A stretch of DNA of 6,686 bases. It comes from Synergistales bacterium. GTDB lineage: Bacteria > Synergistota > Synergistia > Synergistales > Aminobacteriaceae. The notes below the pieces were generated by a model. It worked only from the letters and a program-made list of their open reading frames with translations. It was not told the DNA's origin and did no database searches. Position 1 is the first letter of the stretch. The number at the start of each line of letters is the position of its first letter. This document shows, piece by piece, positions 1 through 5,843 of the stretch. A program made the position numbers and the translations under genes. The DNA lies in NCBI GenBank assembly GCA_025997935.1, contig BNVG01000111.1, forward strand, positions 1 through 6,686, given 5' to 3'.

Positions 1-25
1 TATGGCAAAAAAAGAAAGCCGCGGT
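1..25. repeat. Exact 25-base direct repeat, copy 1 (cut by window edge)
   Basis: The segment starts TATGGCAAAAAAAG and ends GCCGCGGT, identical to 360-384 including the run of seven A. Because this copy begins at base 1, the true repeat may extend to the left outside the window. To the right of base 25 the copies diverge at once. Confidence 0.85.
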
Positions 26-232
26 GCCCAAAAAGGACAAAGACCGCGCGGGCAACATCGTGATGCCCGTATCCTCCGCGCTACGGCGAATGACCCATAT
101 CCGCGCGTCGTCGTTCAGCATTATCTCGGTGACGCTGTCGTCATACAGAAACGCCAACACATTATCGCCTAGTTCACGGCGCATTTTTTCGATAAGACGT
201 CGGCGTACCTCTTCGGTCATCAATGTGTCCAC
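1..232 (-). CDS. trbB: TrbB/VirB11-like conjugative transfer ATPase, N-terminal part, runs off the window
   Basis: Reading the minus strand from a GTG at 232 gives 77 open codons reaching the window edge. Residues about 10-50 resemble the N-terminal domain of TrbB, the VirB11-type hexameric ATPase that powers type IV conjugation machinery at the inner membrane. The recognisable part is LGDNVLAFLYDDSVTEIMLN followed by DDARIWV, equivalent to the family pattern of a predicted helix, then 'EIMLNPDGRLWV'. The Walker A ATPase domain would lie beyond the window and is not seen. A strong Shine-Dalgarno (AAGGGGGG) sits just before the GTG; an ATG four codons in is a less well-spaced alternative. The last residues before the edge (about 69-77) are encoded by a 25-base repeat also present at 360-384, so the reading frame may be a broken gene joined to other DNA rather than an intact trbB. 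Family assignment comes from remembered pattern similarity, with no search. Confidence 0.5.
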   Translation of the reverse strand, partial: MDTLMTEEVRRRLIEKMRRELGDNVLAFLYDDSVTEIMLNDDARIWVIRRSAEDTGITMLPARSLSFLGTAAFFFCH

Positions 233-235
233 GTT

Positions 236-243
236 CCCCCCTT
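236..243 (-). promoter_or_regulatory. Shine-Dalgarno of the trbB-like frame
   Basis: The minus strand reads AAGGGGGGAAC directly before the GTG at 232-230. The AAGGGG core lies about five bases from the start codon. This strong site decides the GTG start and is the best sign that the fragment was once (or is) translated. Confidence 0.5.
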
Positions 244-263
244 TTTAATTCTAAACCGATTAA

Positions 264-293
264 TATGCTATAGATTTTTCATTGTGAAGTCAA
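264..293 (-). promoter_or_regulatory. Promoter-like element, copy 1 of a repeated pair
   Basis: On the minus strand this segment begins TTGACT (293-288), a near-perfect -35 box. TATAGC follows with 15 bases between, or TAGCAT with 17, as possible -10 boxes, and the trbB-like start lies about 32 bases further on. On the plus strand the same segment contains TGCTATAGAT, an extended -10-like string with no -35 box. Direction is therefore uncertain; the minus reading fits this copy better because it leads into the GTG with the strong ribosome site. Confidence 0.35.
264..293. repeat. Imperfect 30-base direct repeat, copy 1
   Basis: This copy aligns with 464-492 over its whole length with about five differences including one one-base gap. 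Both share TATG-TATAGA-TTTTC and end in GAAGTCAA. The copies start exactly 200 bases apart. Flanking sequence on either side does not match. Confidence 0.7.
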
Positions 294-413
294 TATAAAT
301 ATTTTTTTATCAACAACCTGAAACCCCAGCGCAAAAACAACAGAGAACAACGCGGTATATATGGCAAAAAAAGAAAGCCGCGGTTTTTTCTCAAGCCAGT
401 CAAAATTATCCAT
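279..413 (-). pseudogene. Short membrane-protein frame, probable N-terminal fragment
   Basis: The minus strand from ATG 413-411 to TGA 281-279 encodes 44 residues. It has a charged start (MDNFDWLEKKPRL) followed by a hydrophobic stretch of about 22 residues (SFFAIYTALFSVVFALGFQV) and a VVDKK end. That is typical of the first transmembrane helix of a large multispan membrane protein. The frame is open upstream for about 22 more codons without an ATG. The stop lies inside the repeated promoter-like element, so the downstream part of the gene appears to have been lost. No well-placed ribosome site is seen: a GGAG is 14 bases away. The family is not recognised. It could also be chance coding potential in an AT-rich region. 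Confidence 0.35.
360..384. repeat. Exact 25-base direct repeat, copy 2
   Basis: It is identical to 1-25. On the minus strand this copy encodes part of the short membrane-protein frame (residues PRLSFFAI), which reads as natural protein. In copy 1 the trbB-like frame crosses the same bases in a different frame. This suggests copy 2 is the original context and copy 1 a junction. Confidence 0.85.
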
Positions 414-463
414 TGCGCGATATACATCTCCAAACGTTGATTCTCTCGGCTCAAAACGCCAAT

Positions 464-492
464 TATGGTATAGAATTTTCCTGAGAAGTCAA
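464..492. repeat. Imperfect 30-base direct repeat, copy 2
   Basis: This 29-base copy of the element at 264-293 lies directly before the first operon gene. The shared bases include an extended -10-like TGGTATAGA on the plus strand and TTGACTTC on the minus strand. Confidence 0.7.
466..474 (+). promoter_or_regulatory. Candidate extended -10 promoter for the signalling operon
   Basis: TGGTATAGA fits a TG-N-TATAxx extended -10. It would start transcription near 481, about 35 bases before the phosphatase gene. No -35 box is present at 17 bases; the nearest TTGATT (437-442) is too far. The same segment read on the minus strand has TTGACT at 492-487 and may instead fire toward the membrane-protein fragment, or in both directions. 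Confidence 0.35.
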
Positions 493-506
493 GAACGGGA
501 GGCTGC

Positions 507-510
507 GGAG
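507..510 (+). promoter_or_regulatory. Shine-Dalgarno deciding the TTG start of the phosphatase
   Basis: GGAG ends five bases before TTG at 516. A second purine block (GGGAGG, 497-502) precedes it. No in-frame ATG or GTG lies between the upstream stop at 471 and 516, and the next in-frame ATG would remove the first membrane helix. Confidence 0.65.
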
Positions 511-515
511 TAAAA

Positions 516-2156
516 TTGAAAAATAGACTTTCACTGAGCGTCAAGGCTACGTGCTTTGTGGTGTTGGTATGTACGTTGCTCACGTCGATTGCGGTCACGC
601 TCAGCTATTCCGTTTATGTGGATAGAATGAACGAATTTTTCAATTCGCAGTCGAAAAATCTCGCATGGACGGTCGCGTCTCAAGTGGACGGGGATAAAAT
701 GGCCATGTACGTCGATACCATGACGATTGACGAAGATTACAAAAAAATGCTGAAACTGCTTATCGACATAAAAAATCGCAACGACATAATGTACCTGTAC
801 GTTTTTCTTGTCCGCGGCACAAAAGCGGTATATGTCATGGACGCCGACGACGAGGCCCCGTTGCCGTTGGGATATAACGGACCAATGCACGAGGAGACGT
901 ATCCTTATCTTGATCACTTAGAGAACGGCGTGCCTCCTTTTTTGAACTATGAGGATGGCGAATGGCTGTCGTCCGCTTACGCTCCGATCTTCAACTCAAG
1001 GGGAGAAGTGGCGGCCCTTGTCGGCGTCGATATCTCAATGGATTATGTTATGGCGCGGAGAAAGGCGTATATGCAATACTTTCTATCCATAATGGCGGTA
1101 GCTATGGTCATAATTATAACGCTGTCGTTAAAGCTGATGAATCGCCTCATAGTCTCCCCGATAGACAAGCTCGCCGCGGCTGCGGGGGCGTTTACGGCTC
1201 GCAAAGGCAAGAGCGAGCGGTACGACGCGATGGAGCCATACACATCCGCTATAGCCGCGCTCGACATCCATACCGGCGATGAGATAGAGAGCCTCTGCGC
1301 GGCCATGCAAACTATGTCCAAAGACATCATGGAATATGTCAAAAACATCACGGCGATAACGGCGGAAAGAGAACGCATAAGCGTCGAGCTGAACGCGGCG
1401 TCAAGAATTCAGGTGAGTATGCTACCCCGTACCTTTCCGCCGTTTCCCGAACGGAAGGAGTTCGAACTTCACGCCCTGATCAAGTCGGCCAAGGAGGTGG
1501 GCGGCGATTTTTACGATTTCTTCATGCTCGACCACGACCATTTGGCCGTCGTCGTAGCGGACGTCTCGGGCAAGGGGATGCCCGCCGCGCTATTCATGGT
1601 CGTCTCCAAAACGGTAATCAAAGAACAGATAATAATGAACGACCGGCTCGACCGCGCGTTTGAGGAGGCCAACCGTCTCCTGTGCGAGGGCAACGGCGAA
1701 GACATGTTCGTGACGGCGTGGGCCGGAGTATTCGAGATAAGCACGGGGCTCCTGACGTTCGTGAACGCCGGCCACAACCCGCCGCTCGTCAGGCAAGGAA
1801 ACGGAGGTTTTGAGTTTGTCCAAACCGCTCCCGAGCTCGTGCTTGCCGTAATGCCTGGTGTCGTCTACGCCCAGCACGAGATAACACTTGCCCCAGGGGA
1901 CGCCCTTTTCCTCTATACCGACGGCGTAACCGAGGCCAACGACGCGCTCGGACATCTTTACGGAAACGAACGCCTGAAAGAAACTCTTGACGAGGCGCGT
2001 GACAAACAGCCCGAGGATTTGCTGAACTCAGTGTTGAGCGATATAGAGCGCTTCGCCGACGGCGCTCTTCAAGCCGACGACATCACGATGGTCGGACTGC
2101 GCGTAAATATGGTTGAGCGTTCTCGTCTTTATGAGATGTATGAGCGTCAGGGGTAA
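516..2156 (+). CDS. Membrane SpoIIE-type PP2C serine phosphatase with Cache-like sensor and HAMP
   Basis: A 546-residue protein starting at TTG. Helix 1 is about residues 11-34. An outward-facing region of about 150 residues ends with LSSAYAPIFNSRGEVAALVG then VDIS, typical of a Cache ligand-binding fold. Helix 2 is about 188-208, and a HAMP region about 209-277 contains IVSPI and TGDE. A coiled linker (ERERISVELNAASRIQVSMLP, about 284-304) is the standard lead-in to SpoIIE phosphatases. The catalytic domain (about 310-530) keeps its metal-binding signatures: GGDFYDFF (D331), ADVSGKGMP (D349), NAGHNPP (417-423), YTDGVTEA (467-474) and DDIT (521-524), so it should be active. In this family the substrate is a phosphoserine on a STAS antagonist, and such a protein is encoded downstream at 5520. 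It is first in the operon, 49 bases before the HD-GYP gene. The ligand cannot be told from sequence. Confidence 0.93.
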   Translation: MKNRLSLSVKATCFVVLVCTLLTSIAVTLSYSVYVDRMNEFFNSQSKNLAWTVASQVDGDKMAMYVDTMTIDEDYKKMLKLLIDIKNRNDIMYLYVFLVRGTKAVYVMDADDEAPLPLGYNGPMHEETYPYLDHLENGVPPFLNYEDGEWLSSAYAPIFNSRGEVAALVGVDISMDYVMARRKAYMQYFLSIMAVAMVIIITLSLKLMNRLIVSPIDKLAAAAGAFTARKGKSERYDAMEPYTSAIAALDIHTGDEIESLCAAMQTMSKDIMEYVKNITAITAERERISVELNAASRIQVSMLPRTFPPFPERKEFELHALIKSAKEVGGDFYDFFMLDHDHLAVVVADVSGKGMPAALFMVVSKTVIKEQIIMNDRLDRAFEEANRLLCEGNGEDMFVTAWAGVFEISTGLLTFVNAGHNPPLVRQGNGGFEFVQTAPELVLAVMPGVVYAQHEITLAPGDALFLYTDGVTEANDALGHLYGNERLKETLDEARDKQPEDLLNSVLSDIERFADGALQADDITMVGLRVNMVERSRLYEMYERQG

Positions 2157-2189
2157 TGTTTTCAAAATCTCAAAAAAATTCTTCTGCTC

Positions 2190-2194
2190 AGGAG
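2190..2194 (+). promoter_or_regulatory. Shine-Dalgarno of the HD-GYP gene
   Basis: AGGAG lies 11 bases before the ATG at 2206. It supports that start over an in-frame ATG at 2113, which would overlap the phosphatase gene and add 31 residues that do not belong to the receiver fold. Confidence 0.6.
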
Positions 2195-2205
2195 TGAATT
2201 TATCA

Positions 2206-3237
2206 ATGAAAACCATATTTGTCGTAGACGATAATTCCTCAAATCTTGTCGCCGCGCAGCAGGCGTTAGAGGGTTCGTATAAAACTTTGACCATTCCGTC
2301 CGCTGAAAAAATGTTCAAACTGCTTGAAAAGATTGTCCCCGACCTTATCTTGCTCGACATAGAGATGCCGGAGATGAATGGTTTCACCGCTTTGGAAAAA
2401 CTGAAAAGTTTCGACAAATATAAGCGTATCCCCGTGATATTTTTAACGGCGAATTTTGACGCGGAGGTGGAAGTCAAAGGCTTTGAACTCGGCGCAATCG
2501 ATTACATCAACAAACCTTTTTCAGCGCCCGTATTGCTGAAACGCCTTGAAACACATCTCGAACTCGACACGCTTGTAAAAAAACGCACCGCCGAAGTCGA
2601 AGCGTTGCGTAACGGCATTATCTCCGTACTCGCGGAGGTAATTGAGGAGCGCGACAAAGTTACAGGGGGGCACATTCGAAGAACGCAAAAATACCTTGAA
2701 ATTTTGCTTAACGCCTTAAAAGAACGCGGGGTTTATTCCGAACAAACCAATGGCTGGGATTTGTCGCTTCTTCTGCCGTCCGCGCAGTTGCACGACATCG
2801 GCAAAATCATTGTATCCGACGTTATACTCAACAAGCCGGGCAAATTGACAGATGAGGAATTTGCTGTTATTCAAGTTCATCCGGCGGAAGGTGAGCGATT
2901 GATAGACAAAATAGCTCACGAAATTGGCGAAAGTAACGACGCTTTTTTGCGCCACTCCAAACTTTTCGCCGGAACGCACCACGAAAAATGGAACGGCAAG
3001 GGGTATCCCCGCGCCCTTTGCGCTGAGGACATTCCGCTTGAAGGGCGCGTAATGGCGATTGTCGACGTTTACGATGCCCTGACGAGCGAACGCCCATATA
3101 AAAAAGCCTTTTCTCACGAAGAAGCCATCAATATAATCAAAAAAGACAGCGGCGCGGCGTTTGACCCGAAACTTGTAGAGGTGTTTTTAGAAGTCGCGGA
3201 AGATTTTTGGGTTAATACAATGTTGGGGGAAAAATGA
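2206..3237 (+). CDS. Response regulator with HD-GYP cyclic-di-GMP phosphodiesterase domain
   Basis: A 343-residue cytoplasmic protein. The receiver domain covers about 1-120: acidic pair D8-D9, phosphate acceptor D51 in LLDIEMPEMNG, switch T81 and K103 in INKPF. A short helical linker follows, then an HD-GYP domain from about 135 to 335. It keeps the hallmark residues: H156 (GGHIRRT), H196-D197 in LHDIGK, H225 (QVHPAEGE), H258-H259 in GTHHEKWNGKGYP with GYP at 266-268, and D287 in VDVYDALTSERPYKKA. These place it among enzymes that hydrolyse cyclic-di-GMP, controlled here by phosphorylation. It has the common RpfG-like REC/HD-GYP layout. The stop overlaps the start of the next gene, the hybrid kinase, as ATGA, so the two are probably translationally coupled, and the kinase is the likely phosphate donor. 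Cyclic GMP-AMP as substrate cannot be excluded from sequence. Confidence 0.93.
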   Translation: MKTIFVVDDNSSNLVAAQQALEGSYKTLTIPSAEKMFKLLEKIVPDLILLDIEMPEMNGFTALEKLKSFDKYKRIPVIFLTANFDAEVEVKGFELGAIDYINKPFSAPVLLKRLETHLELDTLVKKRTAEVEALRNGIISVLAEVIEERDKVTGGHIRRTQKYLEILLNALKERGVYSEQTNGWDLSLLLPSAQLHDIGKIIVSDVILNKPGKLTDEEFAVIQVHPAEGERLIDKIAHEIGESNDAFLRHSKLFAGTHHEKWNGKGYPRALCAEDIPLEGRVMAIVDVYDALTSERPYKKAFSHEEAINIIKKDSGAAFDPKLVEVFLEVAEDFWVNTMLGEK

Positions 3238-5444
3238 ATAAGCGACGCGCGCGAAGCAAAATAGAGCAACGCATGGCAATTGTGATAATACTTATAATCG
3301 CGGCGACCAGCGGCGTTACGATGATCGTTGATCGTTTGATGAAAGAGCGGACGGCTTATTTTTGGCAGTCCGGCGTTATTATATTCTTTGTCACCGCGCT
3401 GTTTGCGGCCATATATCTCTTTATAGTCCGCAAATTCATCGTGGAGCCAATCAATATAATGGCGAAAGCCGCGGATAGCTTTGTCTACAAAAATTTGAAC
3501 AGCGAGAGCATAATTGAAGATTCCGATATCTTATCCATGAACATCACTACGGGCGACGAACTGCAAGACCTGTCAGAATCCCTGAAGTCTATGGTTCGCA
3601 AGACGGACTTGTACGTCGCGAAAATTCTGAGCGCCGAATATATAAAGAACGAGCTTGCGCTGCAGGCAAAAGACTTAGAACATAAAACACAGCTTGCCGT
3701 CAGCGCCAACGAAAGCAAAAGCAAATTCCTCGCCACGATGTCGCACGAGATACGCACGCCCATGAACGCGATTATCGGCATATCGGAAATTCAACTCATG
3801 AGGCCCGATTTGCCGCCGGATATAGCCGACGCCCTCGCTAAAATCCAGACCTCGGGGAGCGGCCTTCTTGGGATCATCAACGACATACTCGACTTCTCAA
3901 AAATCGAGAGCGGCAAACTGGATTTATCCCCCGTAGAATATGAACTGCCGAGCTTAGTAAATGACGCCGTTCAGCTTAATATCGTGCGTATTCAAAGTAA
4001 GCCGATAGAGTTTCAGCTTGAGGTTGACCCGGAGCTTTACGCCAATATATTTGGCGACGAGCTGCGGATAAAACAAATACTCAACAATATATTATCGAAC
4101 GCGTTCAAATACACCGACGTAGGCGCCGTCACCCTCGGCGTGAGCTCTAAACGCGACGGCGACGCTATTTGGCTCAAACTCAGCGTAGCCGACACGGGGC
4201 AGGGTATGTCAGAAGAAAACGTAAGGGCGCTTTTTGACGACTATTCGCGCTTCAACGAGGCGGCAAACCGCGCGACCGAGGGGACGGGGCTCGGAATGAG
4301 TATAACGAGGCGCCTTGTTGAAATGATGGACGGTGAAATTGACGTAGCAAGCGAACTCGGCAAGGGAAGCGTGTTCACGGTCACAATTAAACAAGGCTAT
4401 TTGAATGACGCCGTTATCGGCGCGGAATTGGCTCAAAAGCTGCGAAATTTCGAGTTTGCGGCGGACAGGCAAAGAAAAGTAGCCAATGTCGTCTACACGG
4501 ATATGTCTTTTGGCCGCGTGCTAATCGTCGACGACGTAGAGACAAACCTGTACGTCGCCGAGGGGCTTATGGCGCCGTATAAACTTTCTGTTGAAACTGT
4601 GGTCAGCGGTTTTGAGGCGATATCGAAAGTTGAAGCGGGCGAGGTCTACGACATTATATTTATGGATCATATGATGCCGGAAATGGACGGCATAGAAACC
4701 GTAAAGCGTATACGGTCAATGGGGTACGACAGGCCGATTGTCGCGCTTACCGCAAACGCGTTGGCGGGCAATGACAAAATGTTCAAAGAAAACGGATTTG
4801 ATGGTTTTATCTCAAAGCCGATTGACATAAGGCAACTTCACGCCGCTCTCAATAAATTTGTCCGCGACAGACACAGGGGAGAAGCGGTAATTATCGAACA
4901 AGCGCCTACCGCCCGGACAAATAACGCGAAAAATAACGCGAAACTGATGGATTTTTTCAGGCGCGACGCGCTTAAAGCGGTCGCGACTCTCCATGAAACG
5001 GCCCAAAGCGGCGACCTGCTCTTGTTCGCGACAACAGCGCACGCGATGAAGTCCGCCTGCGCGAATATAGGTGAAAAAGAACTGTCCGAATTGGCGGCCA
5101 AACTTGAATTTGCCGCTAAAGGCGACGACATGGACTTTATCAGCGCGAATATCGATAACTTTCTTGCGAAATTAAGCGCGTTTGTCAAACCGGATTCCGC
5201 AGGGAGCGAGGAAATTGCCGAATGTATCATAGAGGAAGATACGGATTTTTTGCGCGCCAAATTAAGCGCGGCCAAAGCGGCCGCCCGAAACTTTGAGAGC
5301 TCGGACGCAAACGCCGTATTGGCGGAACTGCGCGGCAAACGCTGGAATAAAGAAACCTTAAAATTGCTCTCCGCGATTGAAGAGAAAATTCTGTTCAGCG
5401 ACTTTGACGAGGCAATAGAGCTATGCGAAGCGCGGTTGGTGTAG
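3234..5444 (+). CDS. Membrane hybrid histidine kinase: HAMP, HisKA, HATPase, REC, HPt
   Basis: A 736-residue protein whose ATG overlaps the preceding stop (ATGA) after a GGGGGA ribosome site. Helices at about 14-33 and 43-66 are joined by only about nine residues, so there is no outside sensor domain. A HAMP region (about 67-131) resembles that of the upstream phosphatase. The dimerisation helix carries H171 in SHEIRTPMNAIIG. The ATP-binding domain has an N box (N285, N289), D320 in ADTGQG and the glycine loop GTGLGMS (350-356). The receiver domain (about 428-545) has D433-D434, acceptor D478 in FMDHMMPEMDG, T506 and K528. An HPt domain (about 570-650) carries H603 in AHAMKSACANIG. A further helical tail of about 75 residues (SDFDEAIEL near the end) is common in Firmicute hybrid kinases. 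All phosphorelay residues are present. The expected route is H171 to D478 to H603, then to a partner receiver such as the HD-GYP regulator. With no extracellular loop it may sense membrane state, or act with the Cache-bearing phosphatase. Confidence 0.94.
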   Translation: MNKRRARSKIEQRMAIVIILIIAATSGVTMIVDRLMKERTAYFWQSGVIIFFVTALFAAIYLFIVRKFIVEPINIMAKAADSFVYKNLNSESIIEDSDILSMNITTGDELQDLSESLKSMVRKTDLYVAKILSAEYIKNELALQAKDLEHKTQLAVSANESKSKFLATMSHEIRTPMNAIIGISEIQLMRPDLPPDIADALAKIQTSGSGLLGIINDILDFSKIESGKLDLSPVEYELPSLVNDAVQLNIVRIQSKPIEFQLEVDPELYANIFGDELRIKQILNNILSNAFKYTDVGAVTLGVSSKRDGDAIWLKLSVADTGQGMSEENVRALFDDYSRFNEAANRATEGTGLGMSITRRLVEMMDGEIDVASELGKGSVFTVTIKQGYLNDAVIGAELAQKLRNFEFAADRQRKVANVVYTDMSFGRVLIVDDVETNLYVAEGLMAPYKLSVETVVSGFEAISKVEAGEVYDIIFMDHMMPEMDGIETVKRIRSMGYDRPIVALTANALAGNDKMFKENGFDGFISKPIDIRQLHAALNKFVRDRHRGEAVIIEQAPTARTNNAKNNAKLMDFFRRDALKAVATLHETAQSGDLLLFATTAHAMKSACANIGEKELSELAAKLEFAAKGDDMDFISANIDNFLAKLSAFVKPDSAGSEEIAECIIEEDTDFLRAKLSAAKAAARNFESSDANAVLAELRGKRWNKETLKLLSAIEEKILFSDFDEAIELCEARLV

Positions 5445-5448
5445 TAAT

Positions 5449-5468
5449 ATACAACTGATTAATTGTAT
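5449..5468. promoter_or_regulatory. Imperfect palindrome between kinase and STAS genes
   Basis: ATACAA (5449-5454) faces TTGTAT (5463-5468) across an eight-base AT-rich centre, and flanking TAAT/TTA extends the symmetry loosely. The stem is AT-rich and no T run follows, so it is a poor terminator. It could be an operator or a weak processing hairpin. Confidence 0.25.
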
Positions 5469-5484
5469 TAAGGGTGTGAATTTT

Positions 5485-5523
5485 TTGAATATTGAGGACG
5501 TGAAGATAGAGATATGGGCATGA
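5485..5523 (+). CDS. Putative 12-codon leader ORF overlapping the STAS gene start
   Basis: A TTG at 5485, eight bases after AAGGGTG (5470-5476), opens the frame MNIEDVKIEIWA. It stops at TGA 5521-5523, and that stop overlaps ATG 5520 as ATGA, the same coupling style as the 3234, 5840 and 6625 junctions. Codons VKIEI echo the true protein start MKIDI: bases 5500-5514 match 5520-5534 at 12 of 15 positions, so a 20-base tandem duplication may have produced this out-of-frame decoy. Translation of it is not shown. It may merely be a by-product of the duplication, or may couple STAS translation to upstream ribosomes. Confidence 0.35.
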   Translation: MNIEDVKIEIWA

Positions 5524-5843
5524 AAATAGATATAAAAAATGAAGACGGCGCGATGATGGTCGCTCTTTCAGGAAGGCTTGATACTATCAGCGCGCCGCTC
5601 CTTCAGCAGACTTTTGATGAAATGCCGGAAATTCCGCAAGGGGCGAATGTTGCGCTGGATTTTTCAGGGGTGGATTATGTGAGTAGCGCGGGTTTTCGTG
5701 TACTTCTTGTGTTGCAGAAGAAAATCACCGAAGCGCAAGGTTCGCTCACAATTAAGAACCTCAGCGACGCTGTGCTGGATGTTTTCGAGATGACTGGGTT
5801 CACCTCCATCTTTAACATCACCGAGGACGGAACCTGTAGGTGA
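5520..5843 (+). CDS. STAS-domain anti-sigma-factor antagonist (SpoIIAA/RsbV type)
   Basis: About 107 residues, a single STAS domain, normal length for the family. It begins MKIDIKNEDGAMMVALSGRLDT and carries the signature block DFSGVDYVSSAGFRVLL. The first serine of SSAG (residue 55 from this start) is the position phosphorylated in SpoIIAA/RsbV proteins. In the family the unphosphorylated form binds an anti-sigma kinase and releases its partner; a SpoIIE-type phosphatase, encoded at 516, resets it. ATG 5520 is preferred because it overlaps a leader-frame stop (ATGA) and gives the usual N terminus. ATG 5514, two codons upstream in frame, is possible but no well-spaced ribosome site favours it. 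The 3' end overlaps the next gene as GTGA. No anti-sigma kinase is seen in the window, so its partner is unknown. Confidence 0.9.
   Translation: MKIDIKNEDGAMMVALSGRLDTISAPLLQQTFDEMPEIPQGANVALDFSGVDYVSSAGFRVLLVLQKKITEAQGSLTIKNLSDAVLDVFEMTGFTSIFNITEDGTCR

Noticed and set aside
24..248. Plus-strand 74-codon frame in the left flank
   Set aside because: It lies antisense to the trbB-like frame, is rich in S and R as shadow frames are, and has no ribosome site. The minus frame has both a ribosome site and a family-like pattern.
1..384. CRISPR or integron-type array in the repeat-bearing flank
   Set aside because: Each repeat family has only two copies with unequal spacing (359 and 200 bases), and there is no spacer pattern, cas gene or integrase.
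290..598. Minus-strand 102-codon frame across the phosphatase start
   Set aside because: It overlaps the start and promoter region of a well-supported gene. In its shared part, another minus frame (413-279) gives a more natural membrane-protein sequence.
2113..2205. Longer start for the HD-GYP regulator at ATG 2113
   Set aside because: It would overlap the phosphatase gene and add a 31-residue tail absent from receiver domains. The ATG at 2206 has a ribosome site and begins exactly at the receiver fold.
2028..2477. Minus-strand 149-codon frame across the phosphatase/HD-GYP junction
   Set aside because: It is antisense to the conserved phosphatase C terminus and the receiver domain, so it is a shadow.
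5449..5468. Palindrome as a rho-independent terminator after the kinase gene
   Set aside because: The stem is six AT-rich pairs with an eight-base loop and is followed by AAGGGTG rather than a T run.
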